Positions 45,728 to 54,645 of a stretch of 64,000 bases of DNA are shown piece by piece. Positions within the stretch are counted from its first letter, which is position 1. Each line of letters opens with the position of its first letter. Both the position numbers and the translations under genes were made by a program. Under the pieces are notes generated by a model. That model saw only the letters and a list, made by a program, of their open reading frames with translations, searched no databases and had not been told where the DNA came from. Source of the stretch: Cocleimonas flava (GTDB lineage Bacteria; Pseudomonadota; Gammaproteobacteria; Thiotrichales; Thiotrichaceae); NCBI RefSeq assembly GCF_004339015.1, contig NZ_SMFQ01000004.1, positions 434,001 through 498,000 of the forward strand, written 5' to 3'.

Positions 45728-46279
45728 CTAAGCTGCCTGTCCACTGATAGATTGATAAAGCACCTTGAAAGACTCTTCAATCTTATCCGTAAACAATGGA
45801 TCAGATTCAGTCTCAATAAGCTCTTCGAGTAATTTCCAGTCTTTATCTTCCAAAGTCTTATTGATCAAGGGGAACACAACTGCTTCTTCCAGATTCATGT
45901 GCTCTCTTTCCAGATCAATGTATTCCTGAATTTTCTTCACCAACTCTTCACGACTGATAAAACCCAAGCCATTGATAGCTTCATTGAGCAATCGCTTAAA
46001 CTTAATCGTTACATCAGGCATTTCTTCGTGCTGCTGAATTAGCGTTTTAAACACCTCAGCCTCGTCGCCAGAACGGTATTTGAAAACCTCAAACACCTTG
46101 TTTTCTCTGGGGTGATGAATCATATCAGGGTAGTTTTGAATATAAGTACTCGCGTCAAACATCAAAGCAAGTGCAACATCATCGCCTTCTGCAATGCGCT
46201 CCAGCTGAAGTTGCATAATATCTAGCACTTTAGCCAGGTTTATATGATCTTTTTGCAGTCCTTTCAATATCGAGTGCAT
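45728..46279 (-). CDS. Hemerythrin-domain protein
   Basis: A 183-residue helical protein from the ATG at 46279, which has AGGAG at 7 bases. Likely di-iron ligands are in KDHINL (near the start), MIHHPRENKVF, IQQHEEMPD and REHMNLEEAVVFP. This set fits the HHE cation-binding family, which bind O2 or NO or act in iron-sulfur repair and stress. Longer than a bare hemerythrin by a C-terminal helix (KDWKLLEELIETESDPLF). It converges with metG. Confidence 0.88.
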   Translation of the reverse strand: MHSILKGLQKDHINLAKVLDIMQLQLERIAEGDDVALALMFDASTYIQNYPDMIHHPRENKVFEVFKYRSGDEAEVFKTLIQQHEEMPDVTIKFKRLLNEAINGLGFISREELVKKIQEYIDLEREHMNLEEAVVFPLINKTLEDKDWKLLEELIETESDPLFTDKIEESFKVLYQSISGQAA

Positions 46280-46404
46280 CACCAAACTCCTGTTAGATTG
46301 ATAGTAGTTAACACTTATACTAATACCAACGAGACTTTAAAAGTTTGACATAGGTTCGATATTGCTTAATTGATAATATTACTTAATTAAGATCATTATT
46401 AGGA

Positions 46405-47385
46405 TCATTTAGCGCCTTTTACGAACTTATACACCTCGCCTTTAGGATGAAACGCATACCAGGCAAACCAGAAAGTATTGGTACTGGTCACCACTTCACC
46501 GTTTGCATTTTTGAAAGTCCCGCCTCTGTTTTCAACATCAAACTCAAGCGTTAATTCTTGCCCATCAACGCGATCGATTAGTGAAGTTTGTTGAGTTTCT
46601 GCAAAATATTTAGATAACTCCGCAAACGGATACACTTTTTGCTTATCGTTAATCGTAATTCCCAAGACTCTCTCTTTCGGGTGATAGCGTTTGCTTTTGA
46701 AAGCTACCGGAAAATAGACACTGACATCATTATCATAAGTACCATAAGGAGAGCGATTGTAATCTCGATTAAAGCCCGTGTCGTTAGAGAGCACTTTGGT
46801 GTCTGGATATTGCTTTTTCCACGATGCCCAACTGGTATGAGCAGATTGAATCACCTTCAGCTTCTTATTCACCAGTTCGCCACTTACGCCTTTTGACAGT
46901 ATTTGTGACCAGAGTGTTTCTGTCTCTCGATCAAACAGCAACACGTCGCTATTATATAACAAGCCAGACACACCAAATTTATGTGCTTTACCTTCAAAAT
47001 CAGCGTCGTAAACAATGCCACTTCCACATAAGGGGCAATAGGTTACCGCAACAGCTTTACCTGAGATCTCATCATTCACAATCTCATGCCAGTTTAATAT
47101 TTTGATGGGATAAGCGCGTGCTTCTTCATCTCCTTTTTCTCCTACTACAATCCCCAAAACACGATCTGACTCTTTCAGGTAATCCACATCATCAGCGTTT
47201 AAAAAAGCAGGTTTATCAATGGAAGGAATCCCGTCACGTGGTGGCCCACCACGTAATATTTTATCCACTGGGATGATACTATTTTCAAGATCAAAACCAT
47301 TCTTAACCGGTTTCGCAAGTGCGCTAGTCGACAACAAAACAGGCATTAACAGAGCCACAATATACAAGGTATGTTTAGATCGCAT
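46405..47385 (-). CDS. DUF3179 exported protein
   Basis: A 326-residue protein with a signal peptide (1-24, cleavage after ALA). DDVDYLKESDRVLGIVVGEKGDEEARAYPIKILNWHEIVNDEISGKAVAVTYCPLCGSGIVYDADFEGKAHKFGVSGLLYNSDVLLFDRETETLWSQ is the DUF3179 signature with the conserved CPLCG pair. The family is common in marine and soil bacteria and has no settled function. It is divergent from the sarcosine oxidase operon. Confidence 0.9.
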   Translation of the reverse strand: MRSKHTLYIVALLMPVLLSTSALAKPVKNGFDLENSIIPVDKILRGGPPRDGIPSIDKPAFLNADDVDYLKESDRVLGIVVGEKGDEEARAYPIKILNWHEIVNDEISGKAVAVTYCPLCGSGIVYDADFEGKAHKFGVSGLLYNSDVLLFDRETETLWSQILSKGVSGELVNKKLKVIQSAHTSWASWKKQYPDTKVLSNDTGFNRDYNRSPYGTYDNDVSVYFPVAFKSKRYHPKERVLGITINDKQKVYPFAELSKYFAETQQTSLIDRVDGQELTLEFDVENRGGTFKNANGEVVTSTNTFWFAWYAFHPKGEVYKFVKGAK

Positions 47386-47518
47386 AAATCCTCTAATTAC
47401 TTTTAATTGGTGTATTTATTAACGCTTACTGTATTCTTTATTTAAGTAAAAACGCATTATTTAACTAGATACGCACAAAACAGTGTATTAGTTGTAAATC
47501 TATAAGTAATAACAAAGC

Positions 47519-47532
47519 CACCCCCCACCTTT
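47519..47532 (+). repeat. C6-TACTT dispersed repeat
   Basis: CACCCCCCACCTTT preceded by AAAGC and followed by CAGGCTTTTTTTTT; AAAGCC and GGCTTT can pair around the C-rich core. It lies in the divergent gap upstream of soxB. Confidence 0.85.
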
Positions 47533-47553
47533 CAGGCTTTTTTTTATTCTATG

Positions 47554-47565
47554 TCGTTATAACGA
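47554..47565. promoter_or_regulatory. Dyad upstream of soxB
   Basis: TCGTTATAACGA is a perfect 12-bp palindrome in the 318-base gap between the DUF3179 gene and soxB. A related half-site ATCGTTA follows at about 47587. It could be a regulator site for either gene. Confidence 0.35.
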
Positions 47566-47703
47566 TACTTTAAGGCTCAGAAAAGTAATCGTTAAAATGG
47601 CAAAAAGTCAAAATGACAGGCACATGAGTCTGAATAGACTTACACTGTATTAATGATGATTATTTACAACCACGATTAACCATAAAACGCAGAGATAAAG
47701 ATT

Positions 47704-48957
47704 ATGCAGCATTACTCGGGCTTTGGCCTGTTAAAGCATGCCATGAGTCACCACGAAAACTGGCAACGTGTTTGGCGTAACCCTACCCCAAAAAAATCCT
47801 ACGATGTGGTTATCGTCGGTGGTGGCGGACATGGTCTGGCAACCGCTTATTATTTAGCTAAAGAGTTCGGTATAACCAATGTCGCGGTTATCGAAAAAGG
47901 CTATTTAGGTGGTGGTAATACAGCAAGAAACACAACCATCGTGCGTTCCAATTATCTCTGGGATGAATCTGCGTTTTTGTACGAACACGCGATGAAGCTC
48001 TGGGAAGGCTTATCACAGGATTTAAACTACAACGTAATGTTTTCACAACGCGGCGTATTAAATCTAGGTCATACATTACAAGATATGCGAGACATTTCTC
48101 GACGCGTTAATGCCAATCGACTGAATGGTATAGACGGTGAAATGCTAGATGCACAACAGGTCAAAGAAATTGTACCTGATATGGATTGCAGCGCGAATCG
48201 CCGTTATCCAGTAATGGGCGCATCATGGCAACCTCGCGGAGGTGTCGCCAGACACGATGCAGTGGCATGGGGTTTCGCTCGCGGTGCTGATGCCCTGGGT
48301 GTTGATCTCATTCAGCAATGTGCAGTAGAAGGTTTCGAAATAGAAGATGGCACGGTTACGGGCGTCAAAACAACGCAATACGGCACTATCAAAGCAGGCA
48401 AAGTTGGTTGTGTGGTTGCGGGTAACTCCGGCGTACTTGCAGATATGGCGGGATTACGCCTGCCGCTTGAATCACATCCCTTGCAGGCATTAGTGTCTGA
48501 GCCGATAAAACCCATTTTAGATACCGTGGTAATGTCAAACCACGTGCATGGCTATGTCAGCCAATCCGATAAAGGTGATTTGGTGATTGGTGCGGGTATC
48601 GACGGCTATAACGGCTACGGCCAACGTGGTTCGTACCCAACAATAGAACACACTGTGTCTGCGATTTTAGAACTATTCCCTATTTTCAGTCGTGTTCGCA
48701 TGAATCGACAATGGGGTGGAATTGTTGATACTACGCCTGATGCGTGTCCATTAATCAGTAAAACTGAAATTGAAAATCTCTATTTCAACTGCGGCTGGGG
48801 TACTGGCGGCTTTAAAGCCACACCGGGTTCCGGGCATGTTTTTGCAGCATCTCTGGCGAAAGGCGAAATGCACGAACTGGCAAAACCATTCTCAATCGAT
48901 CGATTCAATACCGGCGCTTTAATCGATGAACACGGCGCAGCGGGGGTAGCACACTAA
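47704..48957 (+). CDS. soxB: Sarcosine oxidase beta subunit
   Basis: A 417-residue flavoprotein subunit. The dinucleotide-binding motif [51 protein letters not shown] is diagnostic of heterotetrameric sarcosine oxidase beta chains, which carry FAD and share covalent FMN at the alpha/beta interface. It oxidatively demethylates sarcosine to glycine, with the methyl group passed to tetrahydrofolate. soxD follows with a one-base overlap (TAATG). First gene of soxBDAG. Confidence 0.97.
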   Translation: MQHYSGFGLLKHAMSHHENWQRVWRNPTPKKSYDVVIVGGGGHGLATAYYLAKEFGITNVAVIEKGYLGGGNTARNTTIVRSNYLWDESAFLYEHAMKLWEGLSQDLNYNVMFSQRGVLNLGHTLQDMRDISRRVNANRLNGIDGEMLDAQQVKEIVPDMDCSANRRYPVMGASWQPRGGVARHDAVAWGFARGADALGVDLIQQCAVEGFEIEDGTVTGVKTTQYGTIKAGKVGCVVAGNSGVLADMAGLRLPLESHPLQALVSEPIKPILDTVVMSNHVHGYVSQSDKGDLVIGAGIDGYNGYGQRGSYPTIEHTVSAILELFPIFSRVRMNRQWGGIVDTTPDACPLISKTEIENLYFNCGWGTGGFKATPGSGHVFAASLAKGEMHELAKPFSIDRFNTGALIDEHGAAGVAH

Positions 48958-49295
48958 TGTTCCTTATTTACTGTCCATATTGCGAAGAAGAACGCGCAGA
49001 AGAAGAATTTCATGCCTCTGGTGAAGCGCATATCGTGCGCCCTACTGATCCCGAGTCATTGAGTGATGAAGCATGGGGAGATTACGTTTTCTTCCGTAAA
49101 AATCCACGCGGTAATCACCACGAGTTATGGCAACACACCACGGGTTGCAGAAAATTCTTTTACATGACCCGCGACACCGCGACCTACGAAATCAAAGAAA
49201 TTTACAAAGTCGGAGAACAACCAAAAGTTGCCACTGCACCTGCGGTTCCGAATAAATACGATCAATTCAGCAGTGAACAGGCGGTGAAAAAATGA
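48957..49295 (+). CDS. soxD: Sarcosine oxidase delta subunit
   Basis: A 112-residue protein with the zinc ligands C6, C9, H60 and C64 (YCPYCEEER; HTTGCRKFFYMTRDTATYEI). The delta subunit is the small zinc-binding chain of the four-subunit enzyme. It overlaps the soxB stop by one base and the soxA start by four, so translation is coupled on both sides. The C-terminal 25 residues are variable and polar. Confidence 0.96.
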   Translation: MFLIYCPYCEEERAEEEFHASGEAHIVRPTDPESLSDEAWGDYVFFRKNPRGNHHELWQHTTGCRKFFYMTRDTATYEIKEIYKVGEQPKVATAPAVPNKYDQFSSEQAVKK

Positions 49296-52200
49296 GCCAG
49301 CCAAATAGAATTCAGGGAAACAACGCATCAGCACAAAGCCGTGTTGATGTGAGCAAACCAATTACCTTTAGCTTTAATAATAAACCATATACGGGCTATG
49401 CTGGCGATACCATCGCTTCGGCGCTATTAGCTAATGATGTTGATGTGGTTGGGCGAAGTTTCAAGTACGGAAGACCTCGTGGAATCGTTGCTGCCGGTGC
49501 GGAAGAACCCAATGCGATCCTGCAATTAGGGAAAACAGAAGCGACCCAGGTTCCCAATATTCGCGCCACTCAACAACTGATTTACGAAGGACTTGAATGC
49601 CATAGTACCAATGGCTGGCCTAGCACTGAGCGCGATGTGATGGGTGTCGTCGGTAAACTCTTCGGACGTTTTATGCCACCGGGTTTTTACTACAAAACCT
49701 TTATGGCACCCAGCAAGCTGTGGATGACTTACGAAAAAATGATTCGTAAAGGTGCGGGCTTGGGGCGTTCTCCCAAAGCGGTTGATCCCGATACTTATGA
49801 AACCATTAATCAACATGCCGATGTATTAGTCGTTGGTGGTGGCCCTGCAGGCATAACCGCCGCATTGAATGCTGCACGCACAGGTGCACGCGTGATACTG
49901 GCGGATGAACAAAACGAATTTGGTGGCAATCTATTAAGTCAGACTGATCTACTCGATGGTGCCCCTGCCCAGGATTGGATCGATAATTCAATCGATGAAT
50001 TAGCAACGGCAGATAATGTAACACTACTAATAAATGCCACGGTTAATGGTTATCACGATCATAACTTCCTGACCATTCACGAACGCTGTACTGATCAAAG
50101 CTTTGATTTAGCGCCCGAAGGTGAAATTCGCCAAAGAATGCATCGAGTTCGTGCCAAACAAGTAATTCTCGCAACCGGCGCACATGAACGCCCCTTGGTA
50201 TTTGGTAATAATGATATTCCGGGCTGTATGCTGGCCTCTGCGGTATCAACCTACATCAACCGTTATAACGTTGTACCCGGCAAAAAACTATTGTTGATGA
50301 CGTCTAATGACAATGCGTACAACACCGCATTTGATTGGCATAACAGTGGTCGTCTCGTCAGAGCAATCATCGATACCCGTCCTGCGGCAGGAAAAACTGT
50401 GGTTAAAAAGGCCACAGATGCGGGTATCGAAATCATCTACTCCAGCGCTATCGTTCAGGCACAAGGTAACACTTGTATTAGTAATGCGATGGTTGCGCCT
50501 CTGGATGAAACCGGTGAAAAACTAAGCGGTAGTGTTAAGCAATATGATTGCGACACAATTGCAACCTCTAGCGGCTGGAACCCGGCGGTGCATTTATCCT
50601 GTCACACAGGCGGTCGCCCTACCTGGCGTGAAGATATTCAAGGCTTTGTTCCGGATAACTTCAATAAAAACATGATCGCAACCGGTGCGGGTAACGGTTT
50701 GTATCCGCTTACTGAGATTTTACAAGACGCGGCCTCTGCAGGCGCATTTGCCGCTAATGCCTGCGGCTTTAACGCGACTAAAACGAGCTATGCGAAAGCT
50801 GCAGTTGAAGACGTTGCACCATCCATGCCGATTTTTCATATTCCGCACTTTAAACCGACCAGTCGTGCACCGAAGCAGTTTGTTGATTTTCAGTTGGATG
50901 TAACCGCCGCAGGTATCGAACTTGCAGTTCAGGAAGGTTTTGAATCCATCGAACATGTAAAGCGTTATACCGCTTTAGGTTTCGGAACCGATCAAGGAAA
51001 GCTAAGCAATATCAATGGTATGGCGATTGCAGCTAAAAAATTAGGTAAGACGATACCAGAAACCGGCACCACTGTTTTCCGTCCTAATTACACACCTGTA
51101 ACTTTCGGTGCGATCTCTGGTCGTAATGTGAACGAGTTTTTCGACATCGAACGCTATTCTGCCCTGCACACATGGCATGTGGAAAATGGCGCTGAGTTTG
51201 AAGATGTTGGCCAATGGAAACGCCCCTGGTACTTCCCGAAAGGTGAAGAATCCATGCACGAAGCGGTTAATCGCGAGTGTTTGGCAACCAGAAACGGCGT
51301 GGGTATTATTGATGCATCAACACTGGGTAAAATAGATATTCAGGGTCCGGACGCACGTGAATTCCTCAACAGGGTTTATACCAATGCCTGGAGCAAATTA
51401 CCTGTCGGTCGTTGTCGCTATGGTTTGATGTGTGGCGAAGACGGCATGGTATTTGATGATGGCGTTACTTCATGCATTTCGGATAACCACTTTATCATGA
51501 CGACCACTTCAGGTGGCGCAGCTCATGTATTCAACTGGTTGGAAATCTGGCATCAAACCGAATGGCCAGAGCTGGAAGTTTACTTCAATAGCGTCACCGA
51601 TCAGTGGGCAACGCTTTCTATATCAGGCCCTAAAGCGCGACTATTACTGGGTGAGCTCACCGATATTGATCTTAATCCTGATACCTTCAAATTTATGGAT
51701 TTACGTGAAGGCGTTGTCGCGGGTGTTCCTGCGCGTGTTTTCCGCATCTCATTTACTGGCGAACAATCCTACGAGATAAACGTGCAAGCCAACTATGCGC
51801 TAGCGGTCTGGGAAAAGTTATTCGAGCATGGTGCAAAATACGACATCACGCCTTACGGCACTGAAACCATGCACGTATTACGTGCTGAGAAAGGCTTCAT
51901 CATCGTAGGTCAGGACACCGACGGATCGATGACACCTTATGATCTGGATATGGGCTGGGCGGTTTCACCCGCGAAAGAATTCAGCTTCCTGGGTAAACGC
52001 TCCTTAGCGCGTGAAGATACGGTCAAAGAAAACAGAAAGCAGTTAGTGGGATTAAAAACCACAGACGCCAAAACGGTTGCTCCAGAAGGATCGCAAATTG
52101 TCCTGGACCCGAATCAAAAAATTCCGATGACAATGGTCGGACACGTTACTTCCAGTTATTACAGCGCAGTGTTAGAGCGCAGTATTGCAATGGCGGTGAT

Positions 52201-52327
52201 TAAAGGCGGCTTAGATAAAATGGGCGACAAGGTGTATATGCCACAAGCGGATGGAACAACCATAGAAGCAGAAATTTGCAGCCCTGTTTTCTATGATCCA
52301 AAGGGAGAACGTCAAAATGTTAAATAA
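49292..52327 (+). CDS. soxA: Sarcosine oxidase alpha subunit
   Basis: A 1011-residue subunit of normal length. Order of domains: an N-terminal Fer2_4-like domain (FNNKPYTGYAGDTIASALLANDVDVVGRSFKYGRPRGIVAAG), an NAD-binding domain (VLVVGGGPAGITAALNAARTGARVILADE), and a C-terminal GcvT-like folate domain (about 610 onward, ATRNGVGIIDASTLGKIDIQGPDAREFLNRVYTN) where tetrahydrofolate accepts the one-carbon unit. It overlaps soxD (ATGA). Confidence 0.97.
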   Translation: MSQPNRIQGNNASAQSRVDVSKPITFSFNNKPYTGYAGDTIASALLANDVDVVGRSFKYGRPRGIVAAGAEEPNAILQLGKTEATQVPNIRATQQLIYEGLECHSTNGWPSTERDVMGVVGKLFGRFMPPGFYYKTFMAPSKLWMTYEKMIRKGAGLGRSPKAVDPDTYETINQHADVLVVGGGPAGITAALNAARTGARVILADEQNEFGGNLLSQTDLLDGAPAQDWIDNSIDELATADNVTLLINATVNGYHDHNFLTIHERCTDQSFDLAPEGEIRQRMHRVRAKQVILATGAHERPLVFGNNDIPGCMLASAVSTYINRYNVVPGKKLLLMTSNDNAYNTAFDWHNSGRLVRAIIDTRPAAGKTVVKKATDAGIEIIYSSAIVQAQGNTCISNAMVAPLDETGEKLSGSVKQYDCDTIATSSGWNPAVHLSCHTGGRPTWREDIQGFVPDNFNKNMIATGAGNGLYPLTEILQDAASAGAFAANACGFNATKTSYAKAAVEDVAPSMPIFHIPHFKPTSRAPKQFVDFQLDVTAAGIELAVQEGFESIEHVKRYTALGFGTDQGKLSNINGMAIAAKKLGKTIPETGTTVFRPNYTPVTFGAISGRNVNEFFDIERYSALHTWHVENGAEFEDVGQWKRPWYFPKGEESMHEAVNRECLATRNGVGIIDASTLGKIDIQGPDAREFLNRVYTNAWSKLPVGRCRYGLMCGEDGMVFDDGVTSCISDNHFIMTTTSGGAAHVFNWLEIWHQTEWPELEVYFNSVTDQWATLSISGPKARLLLGELTDIDLNPDTFKFMDLREGVVAGVPARVFRISFTGEQSYEINVQANYALAVWEKLFEHGAKYDITPYGTETMHVLRAEKGFIIVGQDTDGSMTPYDLDMGWAVSPAKEFSFLGKRSLAREDTVKENRKQLVGLKTTDAKTVAPEGSQIVLDPNQKIPMTMVGHVTSSYYSAVLERSIAMAVIKGGLDKMGDKVYMPQADGTTIEAEICSPVFYDPKGERQNVK

Positions 52328-52368
52328 AAACCGAGCAAGTAAAATGCTACTTTGCAAAAAAACGCCTC

Positions 52369-52382
52369 AAAGTACGGGGGTG
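52369..52382 (-). repeat. C6-TACTT dispersed repeat before soxG
   Basis: AAAGTACGGGGGTG with AAACGCCTC on the left and GCTTT on the right; GCC and GGC can pair around it. Read as mRNA its GGGGGTGG stands 4 to 7 bases before the soxG ATG codons, in ribosome-site position. Confidence 0.85.
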
Positions 52383-52387
52383 GCTTT

Positions 52388-52975
52388 ATGATGGAACTCA
52401 ATCCCAAGGATACAAGCATTCAACGTTGTCTATCCATGCATCATGTATCGCAGAAACACCCTGCTGAAAGCGTTCACTACAGCTTGCAGGAAATGGCGCT
52501 TGGTCATTTGATGGTTCGTATTCCAGAGACGAATACAGACGCCATCAAAGCGATTAAATCAGTGATTGGTTTGGATTTACCAACACAGCCATTGTCATCG
52601 GTTGAAAACAATCACTTTGTGATTAACTGGATCGCACCCGATGAATTTTTGATTCTTACCGCGGATAAAACAGAGCATGCCTTAGAAGCTAAACTGCGCG
52701 AAGAAATGTCAGGACATTTTGCCATTGTGGATGTCAGCGGAGGTCAAACGGTATTATCTTTATCTGGCGAACGCGCTGAAAAAATCCTAAAGAAATCCAG
52801 TACTTACGATGTACATATCAGTAACTTTCCCATTGGAAAAGTAGTCACGACCGTATTTGCCAAATCACAGCTTGTGATGAGACGAACCGGTGCGGATAGT
52901 TTTCAACTGGTGGTTAGAAGAAGTTTCAGTGATTACATCTGGCAATGGATTGTCGATGCTGGTTCACGCGCATAG
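52388..52975 (+). CDS. soxG: Sarcosine oxidase gamma subunit
   Basis: A 195-residue GcvT-like subunit. WIAPDEFLILTADKTEHALEAKLREEM, FAIVDVSGGQTVLSLSGERAEKILKKSSTYDVH and VVTTVFAKSQLVMRRTGADSFQLVVRRSFSDYIWQWIVDAG match SoxG over its length. I chose ATG 52388 (52391 equally possible) rather than an in-frame TTG at 52352, because the earlier codons lie in the dispersed repeat and are not SoxG-like. It lies 60 bases after soxA and completes the operon. Confidence 0.93.
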   Translation: MMELNPKDTSIQRCLSMHHVSQKHPAESVHYSLQEMALGHLMVRIPETNTDAIKAIKSVIGLDLPTQPLSSVENNHFVINWIAPDEFLILTADKTEHALEAKLREEMSGHFAIVDVSGGQTVLSLSGERAEKILKKSSTYDVHISNFPIGKVVTTVFAKSQLVMRRTGADSFQLVVRRSFSDYIWQWIVDAGSRA

Positions 52976-53071
52976 AATCAAACTTTAACAACGATTTTCA
53001 ACTACTAATATCAACCACGAACAATAGAATTTAAACAACAACGCTAACGTTGGAAAACAAGCGAAGTCATG

Positions 53072-53123
53072 ACTGTGGTTTGCTTTTGTATTTAATTTTT
53101 TTAAAACAAAGCAAAACCACAGT
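53072..53123 (+). terminator. Hairpin downstream of soxG
   Basis: ACTGTGGTTTGCTTTTGT and ACAAAGCAAAACCACAGT pair imperfectly around an AT-rich loop containing seven T. It may end the sox transcript or stabilise its 3' end. Confidence 0.45.
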
Positions 53124-53175
53124 GATGTTTACTTACTTAGTCATTACTACAACAGCTTATTCAAGCTACAAATGA

Positions 53176-53188
53176 CACCCCCCTACTT
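53176..53188 (+). repeat. C6-TACTT dispersed repeat
   Basis: CACCCCCCTACTT preceded by TGA and followed by ATGGGCACTTTTTT, between soxG and the creatinase gene. Confidence 0.92.
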
Positions 53189-53228
53189 ATGGGCACTTTT
53201 TTGTACATTACGTTGTGCTTTGTTTTGC

Positions 53229-53281
53229 GATGTTTTTGCAAGGTGTTTCACATAGCGCTTTTTGCATGGCGTTTTGCACAT
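53229..53281 (+). repeat. Imperfect direct repeat upstream of the creatinase gene
   Basis: GATGTTTTTGCAAGG..TTTCACAT (53229-53253) is repeated as GCGCTTTTTGCATGG..TTTTGCACAT (53255-53281). The units are 25-27 bases long and end 50 bases before the creatinase ATG, where an activator could bind. Confidence 0.45.
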
Positions 53282-53329
53282 GATGTATTCATAAAGAACG
53301 GGGATTACGTTTAAAGAGGTTCATTACCA

Positions 53330-54550
53330 ATGAATAAAAATGCGACACTAAATATGCCAAGCTACATCAACATTCCGAATGGCGAGGCGGTCAACCCAAC
53401 ATTTAGTAAACAGGAAATGCAGTCACGCGTCGACAAACTGCGCGTTCTGATGTCAACACTGAATATCGACAGTTGTCTGATGACATCGATTCACAATATC
53501 AACTATTACAGCGATTTCCTCTATTGCTCTTTTGGTCGCAAATATGGGCTTGTTATCAATCACGACACCCAAATTACAGTCACTGCAAACATAGATGGCG
53601 GGCAACCTTACCGTCGAACCTTTGGCGAAAACCTGGTTTATACCGATTGGCAGAACGATAATTTTTACAAAGCCAGCGCATCTTTAATCAAAGGAAAACA
53701 ACGCGTTGGAATCGAATTTGATCAAGTTCCACTAGAGATTCTGGAAAAACTAAAACTAGCGATGCCGGAATCTGAGTTTGTCGATATCAGCGCCGGTGCC
53801 ATGAAACTTCGTATGATCAAATCAGCTGAAGAAATTGCACACATCACCAAAATGACCGCGATTGCAGATATTGGTGGCGCAGCGTGTGTCGAAGCAATTG
53901 GTGTAGGTGTGCCAGAGCACGAAGTCGCATTGCATTCGACCCAGACAATGGTGCGTGAGATCGCCAAGGTATTCCCTGATGGCGAATTACTGGATACATG
54001 GACATGGTTCCAGTCGGGCATGAATACCGATGGTGCGCATAACCCAGTTACCTCTAAAAAAATCGAAAGTGGCGATATTTTAAGTTTGAACTGTTTCCCA
54101 ATGGTTGCGGGTTATTATGTCGCGCTGGAACGAACATTGTTTTCGGAATCAGCCTCTGACGAACATCTACGCATGTGGGAAGTTAACTGCAAAGTACACG
54201 ATGAAGGCAAAAAACTGATCGTACCTGGCGCACGCTGTTGCGATATCGCTTATGCATTGAATGAGATTTATGCAGAACACGATTTACTCCAATACCGTAC
54301 TTTTGGTTATGGTCACTCCTTTGGTGTGTTGTGTCATTACTATGGTCGTGAAGCAGGTCTTGAGCTGCGCGAAGAAGTTGAAACAGTGCTCGAAAAAGAC
54401 ATGGTGGTTTCAATGGAGCCAATGATTATGCTGCCAGAAGGCATGCCAGGTGCAGGTGGTTATCGCGAACATGATATCCTGGTTCTGACTGATGATGGCG
54501 CGAATAATATTACGGGTTTCCCGTATGGGCCTGAGCACAATATTATCTAG
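53330..54550 (+). CDS. Creatinase (creatine amidinohydrolase), M24 family
   Basis: A 406-residue pita-bread-fold enzyme very close to pseudomonad creatinase. YSDFLYCSFGR, ANIDGGQPYRRTFG, DTWTWFQSGMNTDGAHNPVTSKKI with the active-site histidine of DGAHNPV, TFGYGHSFG and MEPMIMLPEGMPGAGGYREHDILV are all conserved. It lacks the complete metal ligand set of aminopeptidases, as creatinase does. It hydrolyses creatine to sarcosine and urea, and its position right after soxBDAG makes the pathway creatine to glycine coherent. The N-terminal domain starts at about residue 28. Confidence 0.93.
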   Translation: MNKNATLNMPSYINIPNGEAVNPTFSKQEMQSRVDKLRVLMSTLNIDSCLMTSIHNINYYSDFLYCSFGRKYGLVINHDTQITVTANIDGGQPYRRTFGENLVYTDWQNDNFYKASASLIKGKQRVGIEFDQVPLEILEKLKLAMPESEFVDISAGAMKLRMIKSAEEIAHITKMTAIADIGGAACVEAIGVGVPEHEVALHSTQTMVREIAKVFPDGELLDTWTWFQSGMNTDGAHNPVTSKKIESGDILSLNCFPMVAGYYVALERTLFSESASDEHLRMWEVNCKVHDEGKKLIVPGARCCDIAYALNEIYAEHDLLQYRTFGYGHSFGVLCHYYGREAGLELREEVETVLEKDMVVSMEPMIMLPEGMPGAGGYREHDILVLTDDGANNITGFPYGPEHNII

Positions 54551-54581
54551 CTTGATTGTTCTTCGTTTTAAAAACTCCCCC

Positions 54582-54595
54582 AAAGTGGGGGGGTG
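54582..54595 (-). repeat. C6-TACTT dispersed repeat
   Basis: AAAGTGGGGGGGTG with AAAACTCCCCC before it and ATTTTC after it. CCCCCAAAGTGGGGG can form a short self-hairpin. It lies 32 bases after the creatinase stop. Confidence 0.85.
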
Positions 54596-54645
54596 ATTTT
54601 CAGCGAACTGTTTTATACTCATTCTATTGAATTGTGATATGAGTG

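Noticed and set aside
52352-52387. TTG start for soxG
   Set aside because: The extra residues come from the dispersed repeat and do not resemble SoxG; ATG 52388 or 52391 fits better.
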